A stretch of 18,741 nt of DNA from CAYNNP01 sp964398215. GTDB lineage: Bacteria; Planctomycetota; Planctomycetia; Pirellulales; Pirellulaceae. How positions within the stretch are numbered: the first letter of the stretch is position 1; each line of letters starts with the position of its first letter. The notes under the pieces are model-generated. The model did no database searches. It worked only from the letters and a program-made list of their open reading frames with translations, and was not told the origin of the DNA. Below are positions 1 to 7,161 of the stretch, in pieces. Location: NCBI GenBank assembly GCA_964398215.1, contig CAYNNP010000128.1:1-18741 (forward strand), written 5' to 3'. The position numbers and the translations under genes are program-made.

Positions 1-77
1 CAAATACATGCGGTATGAATGGGCTCGATTCATGTAAAGTGCGCCGGGGCGAACTGGCGTAGACATCGAAATTTCAG

Positions 78-3000
78 TTACAGGCGTGGCACCAGAGTGA
101 TCGACTTCAGGTCCATTAGGTGTTTGCGAATCGTTGGGCCAGAACGAAAGGTGACGATTTGTTTTGAGTTGGAAATCGTAATTGTTCCCAACTCAACCTT
201 GCGATAGTTGGACCAAGTTCCCGTGTTGGTAACCTTGCCGGTCAGCTTGTTGGTTCCACAGGTGAACTCGAATGCATTGCCTTGGCTTCCGTCTGGGCAA
301 GCGTATTCTAGTTCAACGCTATAAGTCCCCTCGCGCGTCGGGCTAAATGTCCACTCCAGATAATCGTTCGGATTGCTCCAGTAGCCGATGTTCTGGAACT
401 TGGACTCGTAAACGATTTGCTCGCCGTAAATTCGGCAGGTCTTGGCAGTCAAATCGATACGGCCTTTGTCGGTAGGCTGAACGATGGTTGGTTTGTTGCC
501 GTCGAAAGTTCTCGGTAGCGGCCCGATGCCTTTCAAGTAAGCCAACAAGTGATTCATGTCTTCCGGTGTGACTTGCTTTTCCAATTCTTCTGGCATGAGC
601 GACTTGCCTGTCGCGCGAATGATCTCGATGTCACTGCGCAGCACAGATCTTTGTTTGCCGTCGGTGCCGACAAGAGTCATCGAGGCACTGGATTCGCTGG
701 CGATCATTCCCATGATCGTATCGCCGTCCTCGGTCAATACACTGTAACTCCGGTACTTGTCTTCGACTGCGGCATTGGGATCCAGAATCGCGGTCAACAT
801 AGCTTGCGATGAGCGGTTCTTGAGCGCAGTCAAGTTGGGGCCGACGGCGTTGCCAACGCCTTTGACTTGATGACAGGCCGAGCAGTTCTTTTTGAAAACT
901 GCTTGTCCGACCATGGGATCTCCGGACACAGCTGATGACTTGGCGTACCGCGCGACCACGTCACTGCGATCAGTGACTGGATTGCTAGTGAATATCTGAT
1001 TGGCGAGTATCCGGACTTTGTCATTCGGATGATTCAGCAGCAGCTTTCTTTCGCTAGAACCAATGGCATTTGCAGGAACTTTCTTTGACTGAATTGCATT
1101 GAGTAGTTTTAGAGAGCCCGCGTTTGCAGACACGAGTTCGCCGATGACTTTGTTTCGCACGACTGGTGTTAAAGCGTCAAGTTTGGCGAGTACAGCATCA
1201 GGTTGCCTTTTCGCGATTACCTCGGCGACTGCGATTTGAATAGCAGGTGGCAACGCTCGATTGAGAAGTTCTGTGAGCGCATCGTCGTTGCCACCGATCG
1301 ATCCCGCGCAACGTATGTATGCTGCGCGAAGCTCGTCTGTTTCGCTGCTTGATTGTGCCTTTGAAAGACACGCCGTTCTTAATTCGACCAACTGTTTTGC
1401 TAGGCTGGGATTCAGTTCTGCTGTCGGGGTGATCGCCGATTTGATCAAACGCGTGATCCGGTCAAGCGAGCCAACGGTGGCTGACGAGAGATCAAATTGC
1501 AAGAGTTGGATTTGTACAATCTGCGCAACAAGTTTGGTGTCGCCCATTCGACTAGCAGTTTGCAAGATCGCTGGACTGAATGTGGATTGCGTTTCCGCAT
1601 CATGAGTGATCGAGAGATGAAACTGTGCTAGATTTTTTGCGTGCAGAGAACTGATGATTGCAGCACGCAGGTGTGGGTTGCCTTTTGATTTGACCGCCAC
1701 GTTGGCCAGTAATTTTGCAGCGGAGGCGGTATCGGATTCTCCTAGGCTGTACGCCAACTGCATTTGCACGTGTGCATCAGAGAAATCACAGGCTTTCATT
1801 GCTGTGGTCAATTTTTCCGCAGCAGCGCCAGCTTTGCGAATGAACGGTTCACACAGCCGAATCGCATGACGGCGAACGGTAGGGGACGAATCCTTGAGTG
1901 CAACTATCAGGTCGTCTGCGCTGACGCCTTGCAAGCCATCCAGGGTGCACAGCGCATGGACGCGCGCTAGCGGATTTTTGTTCTCGCGGATGTATTGCTG
2001 CAGTTCGGCTACGACGGATTCGTCGCCGCGATCAATGATTAAAGCCTGTGCCATGTCGCGCAGCCGTCCATTTTCGTGCTGCAGCAGTTCCACTAATTGC
2101 TGCGTTTGCATTTGATCCAAGCGTGGAACCTTGCGCGGTTTGTTGCCTGCTTGAAAGACACGGTAGATTCGACCTTTGGTATGGCCTGCTCGCAAGAATA
2201 ATTCTTTTTCGCGTTGATCATCAATCCATTCCGGGTGTTCAATCACCAATCGATACATATCCACGACCCAGATTGCACCATCGGGACCAGTCGTTACCGT
2301 TGCCGGTCGAAACCAGCTATCTGTGGAAGCTAAGAACTCTGCGCCGGCGTCGCTGGCGGGCCGCCGACTGATAAAGTTCGCGCCATCGGCCACTAGCTCG
2401 CGACGGTGCACGGCATTGTGAACGGGTTCGCAAGTAAACGTGTTTCCATAGAACTGTTCGCCCAACAACTTGTCTCGATAAACCGATGTGCTGCACGCGG
2501 ACGTAAACCGATGGCTGGCGCCAGGAGCCGGCGGTTTGTAACCCGACCAATGGCTAAGCACTCGAGAAATTGGAAACAGCTGAGAATTGCCAGAGTTTGC
2601 GATATCGATTCTTGCTGACGGAGGCGCGACATGCGGATTGCGCGCTAGGTAGGCGTCGTCCAGAACATAGTGTCGAACCGGAATTGGGTTGCTGCAACCA
2701 AACCAGTTTCCGTGGTCGTCGCGATGCCGGCCGAATTGTGTGCGTCCAGACTGGGCTTGTAGCGAGCCATCCTGAGGACGAATCCGCAAGTCACGACCGT
2801 TGATGTCGATCAACTCACCTGTCTTGATTGATTTGACTTTGCCACCGCTGTCACCGTTGGCCAAGTACAACCAATTGTCGAGCCCGCGTTCGAACCCGTT
2901 GACCAAATGTTGTTGGTTGCCTTCGACAAAACCTTCATACAATTCCTCTCGGTACTCGGCTTTTCCATCACCGTCACGATCGGCCGCAAAAAATACTGTT

Positions 3001-5150
3001 GGGGCCGCGCTGACGATTACTCCGTCACCCCAAGCGATCACGCCGGTTGGAAACGCGATGCCAGACAGAAACACCGTCGACTTGTCGTATCGTCCATCAC
3101 CAGTCGTGTCCTCCAGGTAGCGAATACGACCACCAGGTGTTTCTTTGTCGTCGATGCCCAGCGGGTAGTCTGCCATTTCAACCACCCAGAGCTTTCCGTC
3201 GGGTCCCCAATCGATCGCGATGGGGTCAGCCACCAATGGCTCACAGGCGACAAGCTCCACCGTCAATCCGTCTGAGACTTGAATTGAATTCAAGCTATCC
3301 TCTGGACGCCGGGCAGCGGGACCGGTTTTTCCCACCAGATCGATAAACGATCTTCGATCCACACCATCAGGCATCCGATGCGTGTCTTCGTTTTGGACCC
3401 ACATGTAATCTTCCGCGAACCATGCTCCGTTGTTAGTTCCATTGCGGACGATCAATGGAATATCCGGTGGATCGGTGACCTCTCGCGAAAAATTGCCTTG
3501 ATCGATATCGAACAAGTACACGGCCTGTTGACTTGGATTGGCAACAATCCAGTCTTCGTATTCATCGGCATCCAGATCAACGAAGCGAACACCATTGTCG
3601 CGCCCCTGTTGGTCAACAATTTCACACGGAAGTTTACCTGTTGAAACCCATTTCCCATTTTGCTTGGTGAACACTTTTTGCGTTTGCGGATTGGCAACCA
3701 GGATTTCACAGCTCCCGTCTCGGTCCAAGTCGCGAAGCCGAACACCTTGGTCTTGCCCGTTGATCGCCGAGCGCATGCCAGCGAGAGGTTCGGGAATCGC
3801 CGATTTTTCAAAGGCTCCCTTGGAAAACCGGTGGATCGCCTGCGTTCGCCGGTTGTTGACGTAAAACAAAACATCATCATTCTCGGCTCCAATCCGCACA
3901 CCCAAATCAACACGTCCTTGCGGACCAGCCTTTGTAAACTGGATGTCGTGTTTGTGGTCGACCCACTTGGATTGTTGTGGATCCCAGATACGCGCAACGC
4001 GGAGGTTTTCGTTGCCGATCATCACATCCAAGAACCCGTCGTGATTCAGATCCAAGAGACGTACGCCGTTGTCGCCGCCACCAGACGCACGAACGGGTTG
4101 CCCCAGTAGCATGTGCCGATTGATTCGTTCGATGCAGTCGCGAAACGTTAAAAATTTTACTTTGCTACCGTGATTCTTGTGGACTCGCTTAACGACGGTT
4201 GCCATTTGGTCATTGCGAATCCAGTCGTACGGATGAAAGACGATGTTGGAAATCCCCTGCTTGATCACTGTTGCATCAATGGCTGCAACTATGTCATCAA
4301 CCGTGCGCGGATTGTTTGGCTGCTGAATGTTCTGTCCCTGCCAGTCATCAGGAATTGTACAGGGAAACTCCCAAATCGATTTTCCGATCACGTACGGATA
4401 GGGATAGTTGTGAATCTTGTTGACGAAACTTGGAAAGGGAATGTAACGTTCGAATCGGTCTTCGCCTGCTTTCGTTTTCACAAGTGATTTTGGCAGTTGC
4501 GGATCGTCTCTGTTCAAGACACATACAACCGACGTACTGGCTTGCAGAAAGTTCTTTTGCGGAGTCACTTTGCCAAGGATTTCAGCGAACGCGCGCGGGC
4601 TAGGCGTGTTCTTTGAATCCATGCATGGAAACCGAAAGGCTACCGGCTTGTTTCCGGGAATCGCAAACATCATGTCCACACAGTCATCATAAGTCGCTTT
4701 GGCTTTCGCAAAGTCGCCGGCTTGCAAACACGGACATGGATGCGCGATTGTATGTGTTTCGATCGAGACGCCTTCACGAAGCCACGCTTGCAACTGCGGG
4801 TCGGTCGGATCAACTTGGCAAGTCATGATGCTGACCGCTGCTCGCTGATCGATTTCTTTTAAAGCATCCAACAGCGGCCGTAGATAAGCTTCGTACTGTG
4901 CGGTGTCGCGCATGTCATCGATGCCCAACGTCACAACCGCTTGCACTCCGGGCTCGCCAACCCACTGCGAAGTAACCAACTTAGGGAATCGTTGTGAAGG
5001 GTAATACGGATCCCAATACGAATCCAAATAGCAGAATCGATTCGCTGAAACTTGCCCCATTGTTGGTGTACAAATTCCAACCACTGACAAAGCGGCAAGG
5101 CAAAGCAAAAACAAGTTTTGCATTCCGAAAAACGGTCGTTCACGGTCCAT
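78..5150 (-). CDS. Giant secreted fusion: polysaccharide deacetylase, VCBS repeats, dehydrogenase propeller, HEAT, cytochrome c
   Basis: Exported, probably periplasmic or surface protein of about 1690 residues, likely acting in polysaccharide breakdown and electron transfer. I prefer the ATG at 5150 (AGGCGGA lies 8 bases upstream) over the TTG at 5174; a signal peptide follows. Seen in order: a NodB-type deacetylase region (about 60-340) with the Asp pair in GIDD, a metal-binding H-T-I-A-H, R-F-P-C and a late F-H-P; three VCBS/FG-GAP-like repeats with D-x-D-x-D loops (about 360-560); a planctomycete membrane-bound dehydrogenase domain resembling TIGR02604 (about 620-1000); a helical HEAT-like region (about 1010-1400); a cytochrome c domain resembling TIGR02603 with C-S-A-C-H at 1423-1427 and a possible Met ligand in S-L-M-P; and a C-terminal beta-rich, possibly sugar-binding domain. 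Family assignments come from motif recognition. The substrate is unknown. The dehydrogenase-HEAT-cytochrome tail is common in planctomycetes; the N-terminal deacetylase is the less usual part. Confidence 0.88.
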   Translation of the reverse strand: MDRERPFFGMQNLFLLCLAALSVVGICTPTMGQVSANRFCYLDSYWDPYYPSQRFPKLVTSQWVGEPGVQAVVTLGIDDMRDTAQYEAYLRPLLDALKEIDQRAAVSIMTCQVDPTDPQLQAWLREGVSIETHTIAHPCPCLQAGDFAKAKATYDDCVDMMFAIPGNKPVAFRFPCMDSKNTPSPRAFAEILGKVTPQKNFLQASTSVVCVLNRDDPQLPKSLVKTKAGEDRFERYIPFPSFVNKIHNYPYPYVIGKSIWEFPCTIPDDWQGQNIQQPNNPRTVDDIVAAIDATVIKQGISNIVFHPYDWIRNDQMATVVKRVHKNHGSKVKFLTFRDCIERINRHMLLGQPVRASGGGDNGVRLLDLNHDGFLDVMIGNENLRVARIWDPQQSKWVDHKHDIQFTKAGPQGRVDLGVRIGAENDDVLFYVNNRRTQAIHRFSKGAFEKSAIPEPLAGMRSAINGQDQGVRLRDLDRDGSCEILVANPQTQKVFTKQNGKWVSTGKLPCEIVDQQGRDNGVRFVDLDADEYEDWIVANPSQQAVYLFDIDQGNFSREVTDPPDIPLIVRNGTNNGAWFAEDYMWVQNEDTHRMPDGVDRRSFIDLVGKTGPAARRPEDSLNSIQVSDGLTVELVACEPLVADPIAIDWGPDGKLWVVEMADYPLGIDDKETPGGRIRYLEDTTGDGRYDKSTVFLSGIAFPTGVIAWGDGVIVSAAPTVFFAADRDGDGKAEYREELYEGFVEGNQQHLVNGFERGLDNWLYLANGDSGGKVKSIKTGELIDINGRDLRIRPQDGSLQAQSGRTQFGRHRDDHGNWFGCSNPIPVRHYVLDDAYLARNPHVAPPSARIDIANSGNSQLFPISRVLSHWSGYKPPAPGASHRFTSACSTSVYRDKLLGEQFYGNTFTCEPVHNAVHRRELVADGANFISRRPASDAGAEFLASTDSWFRPATVTTGPDGAIWVVDMYRLVIEHPEWIDDQREKELFLRAGHTKGRIYRVFQAGNKPRKVPRLDQMQTQQLVELLQHENGRLRDMAQALIIDRGDESVVAELQQYIRENKNPLARVHALCTLDGLQGVSADDLIVALKDSSPTVRRHAIRLCEPFIRKAGAAAEKLTTAMKACDFSDAHVQMQLAYSLGESDTASAAKLLANVAVKSKGNPHLRAAIISSLHAKNLAQFHLSITHDAETQSTFSPAILQTASRMGDTKLVAQIVQIQLLQFDLSSATVGSLDRITRLIKSAITPTAELNPSLAKQLVELRTACLSKAQSSSETDELRAAYIRCAGSIGGNDDALTELLNRALPPAIQIAVAEVIAKRQPDAVLAKLDALTPVVRNKVIGELVSANAGSLKLLNAIQSKKVPANAIGSSERKLLLNHPNDKVRILANQIFTSNPVTDRSDVVARYAKSSAVSGDPMVGQAVFKKNCSACHQVKGVGNAVGPNLTALKNRSSQAMLTAILDPNAAVEDKYRSYSVLTEDGDTIMGMIASESSASMTLVGTDGKQRSVLRSDIEIIRATGKSLMPEELEKQVTPEDMNHLLAYLKGIGPLPRTFDGNKPTIVQPTDKGRIDLTAKTCRIYGEQIVYESKFQNIGYWSNPNDYLEWTFSPTREGTYSVELEYACPDGSQGNAFEFTCGTNKLTGKVTNTGTWSNYRKVELGTITISNSKQIVTFRSGPTIRKHLMDLKSITLVPRL

Positions 5151-5575
5151 TGGTTGATTCCGCCTAGTGGTCAATTCAAAGAAGTCTCTAAGTGCGATTT
5201 TATAGACAGCTTCGCGAACTGTTTTGGTGAACGTGCGCGCAGATGTTGGGTGTCAAATATCGTCAAGCCACCCGAGTATCCCAAAATCCCTATTTTAGTT
5301 TTCTTAAATAATCGATACGGCTTGTCGTTGCGGTTGTTGACCAAGGCAAAAAACACCGGTAAAAACCGCTTGCCTCAACACCCCCCGTTAAGAGCCTACC
5401 TTACAACCTTACTAACCCGGTGGCGGATAGCCACATACCTCGCAAGAGGATTTCTTAAGTAGTGGTCAATCAGGTTCTGGGTTTCAAATTTGGCACGTCG
5501 GCGCGCGAGTATGTGGCAAATTCACGGAGGCAATTTGAACAATGAGACGAACTTTGACAAACAAGGAGTGAGAAA
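5151..5575. other. Divergent intergenic region with two adjacent small hairpins
   Basis: This stretch separates two divergently transcribed genes and must hold promoters for both, but I cannot pick a convincing -35/-10 pair. It contains two neighbouring hairpins. One has stem GTGGC/GCCAC (5420-5424 with 5430-5434). The other is CCTC-GCAA-GAGG, a perfect four-base stem with a GNRA-type loop (5438-5449). They could form a structured leader of the downstream plus-strand gene. An 11-base direct repeat, TAGTGGTCAAT, occurs at 5165-5175 and 5460-5470, near both ends of the region. No credible coding sequence is seen. Confidence 0.35.
5563..5568 (+). promoter_or_regulatory. Ribosome binding site AAGGAG
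   Basis: A full AAGGAG Shine-Dalgarno sequence lies seven bases before the ATG at 5576 and fixes the start of the Gly/Ser-rich gene. It stands out because most other genes here have weak or no recognisable ribosome binding site, which suggests high expression. Confidence 0.8.
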
Positions 5576-6430
5576 ATGTCTCTAAGTGATTCAGGACTTT
5601 CGATCAAGCGTTTTTGTAGTGCGTTGGTTGTATTGTCCCTTGTCGCATCTACCTACGCAGAAGTGGCGGATGCAGGACTGTTTTCAAGACGTGGCAAGTC
5701 GCACGGTTCCGGTGGTAGTAGTGGAGGCTCTTGGGGCAGCCACGGATCATGCGGTAGCAGTGGTTCTTGCGGTTCACGTGGCACCCGAAGCAAGCGTTCC
5801 ACTGGCAGCCGCGGCAGCCGAGGTTCTTCTGGCAGCAGCGGTTCTTGGGGCAGTAAGGGAAGCAGCGGTGGAAGCAGCGGGGTTGTCTATGTGAAACCAG
5901 TTGTCCATTGCAAGCCTGTCGTGTACTGCCCACCAGTGTGCCAACCGACAGTCGTTCATCCGGTTCAACCGCCCTGTTCTACCGGGAACTGTTACGCGTC
6001 TTCAAGCACGGTCTCTAGCAACATTGTGTCCGTGAGTAGTCAGCCAGCAGCGGTTAGCTATCCGGTATCAATACCTGCGGTCTCAACGCCGACTTGCGCT
6101 AATGGAAAATGCTTTGCATCAACCATTCCAGCAACAACTGTCAAGAAGTCTTACGCCCAGCTAATTGTTTCGCTACCAGCGGATGCAAAGGTGACTCTTC
6201 AAGGCAAAGAGATGTCGCGGACAGGCGCTGTTCGTACTTGGAAGATTCCTGTCGCTGATGCGACGCGTTCGTACCAATACGAAATTAAGATCAGCGACGG
6301 TGATCGTACTTTAGTTACGAAAGTACGTGTCAACGCATCGACGCCAACAAAGGTTAACGTCGTTAGCAAAGATGGCACGCTTGTATTCTCGAAAGAGAAC
6401 CAGGCAATGATAAAGTTAGCCTCGCTGTAA
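5576..6430 (+). CDS. Secreted Gly/Ser-rich, Cys-containing protein with C-terminal TIGR03000-like domain
   Basis: Exported protein of 284 residues and unknown function. A basic N-terminus and hydrophobic core (about 10-29) form a signal peptide. Residues 44-102 are a low-complexity Gly/Ser tract with scattered Arg, Lys and Cys. A Pro/Val/Cys-rich segment follows (103-140) with repeated K-P-V-V-x-C units. The pattern C-x-x-G-x-C-[YF]-A-S then occurs twice, at about 134-142 and 174-182. The last 90 residues (from S-Y-A-Q-L-I-V at about 192) match my recollection of TIGR03000, a short beta-rich planctomycete domain: P-A-D-A-K-V-T-L near its start, and E-I-K-I before a final K-V-R-V strand. A strong ribosome binding site precedes it and a strong hairpin terminator follows, so it is probably transcribed alone. 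A cell-surface or structural role is plausible but inferred. Confidence 0.85.
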   Translation: MSLSDSGLSIKRFCSALVVLSLVASTYAEVADAGLFSRRGKSHGSGGSSGGSWGSHGSCGSSGSCGSRGTRSKRSTGSRGSRGSSGSSGSWGSKGSSGGSSGVVYVKPVVHCKPVVYCPPVCQPTVVHPVQPPCSTGNCYASSSTVSSNIVSVSSQPAAVSYPVSIPAVSTPTCANGKCFASTIPATTVKKSYAQLIVSLPADAKVTLQGKEMSRTGAVRTWKIPVADATRSYQYEIKISDGDRTLVTKVRVNASTPTKVNVVSKDGTLVFSKENQAMIKLASL

Positions 6431-6454
6431 CGCAGCAACGGTTTTCATTTTAGA

Positions 6455-6500
6455 TACGTGGCGCCGACAGGAATCCTTTGGCGCCACGTAGTCTTTTCTT
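6455..6500 (+). terminator. Rho-independent terminator
   Basis: A perfect 11-base-pair stem, TACGTGGCGCC (6455-6465) with GGCGCCACGTA (6480-6490), encloses a 14-base loop and is followed by the T-rich run GTCTTTTCTT. It lies 25 bases after the stop codon of the Gly/Ser-rich gene and separates it from the next transcription unit. The stem is symmetrical, but the T-run is on the plus-strand side only. Confidence 0.85.
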
Positions 6501-6526
6501 CCTTGAATTTCATGTAGGTATGTACT

Positions 6527-7156
6527 TTGGTTTCCGAGCCCAAGCCCCCTGCCGCCAAAACTGAGTCTTGCGAGTCCTGGCAACAACCTCGTCCACGCAC
6601 AGTCATCGCGTCGATTGTCATTGCATTGCACATTGTCGGTATCACACTTGCCCCCGCATCAGTGCCGCCAGCGTCTCAGCTAAGTCAAAACGCTTGGGAA
6701 TGGTTCAGCCCGTATCTGCAGGCGGCGTATCTGAATCATGGGTATCACTATTTTGCGCCCAACCCTGGGCCCAGTTCACTAATCGAATACACAATCACAA
6801 AACAAGATGGCACAAGAGAGTGGGGGCGAATTCCCGATCGGAAAAAAAACTGGCCACGTCTGCTTTATCATCGCCATTTCATGTTGACTGAATTCTACGG
6901 CGGGCTGCCTCCAAGCGCCGATGAAATGCGGCAAGCCGTTGCACAATCCTACGCATCCCAATTGCTGAAAGAACCTGGCGCCGTGAGTGTTGAATTGACG
7001 CATGTAACACATCAACTCAGCACCCGCGAAGAAATATTGGAAGGGGCCATGTTGGACGCGCCTGACAAATACGAACACAAGCCAATCGGTACGTATTCCC
7101 TTTCAGCCGCCAGCGATGACATTGCTCCTTCGCCTGGTAGTACAGCCCAAAAGTAA
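6527..7156 (+). CDS. Small membrane-anchored protein paired with an HTTM protein
   Basis: Protein of 209 residues and unknown function. The reading frame has an in-frame stop immediately upstream (ATG-TAG at 6512), so the first usable start is the TTG at 6527. A weak AGGTA lies about seven bases before it. One hydrophobic segment (about 25-42, V-I-A-S-I-V-I-A-L) can anchor it in the membrane. The rest, with an aromatic stretch W-F-S-P-Y-L...Y-H-Y-F-A-P-N-P, is predicted to be outside. It ends five bases before the HTTM gene begins, so the two are almost certainly co-transcribed and possibly translationally coupled. I recall planctomycete genomes pairing such a protein with HTTM proteins, which suggests a joint membrane complex. 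No enzymatic motif is recognised. The gene is real; its function is unknown. Confidence 0.75.
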   Translation: MVSEPKPPAAKTESCESWQQPRPRTVIASIVIALHIVGITLAPASVPPASQLSQNAWEWFSPYLQAAYLNHGYHYFAPNPGPSSLIEYTITKQDGTREWGRIPDRKKNWPRLLYHRHFMLTEFYGGLPPSADEMRQAVAQSYASQLLKEPGAVSVELTHVTHQLSTREEILEGAMLDAPDKYEHKPIGTYSLSAASDDIAPSPGSTAQK

Positions 7157-7161
7157 TCGCT

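Noticed and set aside
5700..5882. Gly/Ser-coding tract as a tandem DNA repeat or CRISPR-like array
   Set aside because: The repetition is from GGT/GGC-AGC/TCT codons for Gly-Ser units in a valid frame; units are irregular and there are no spacers.
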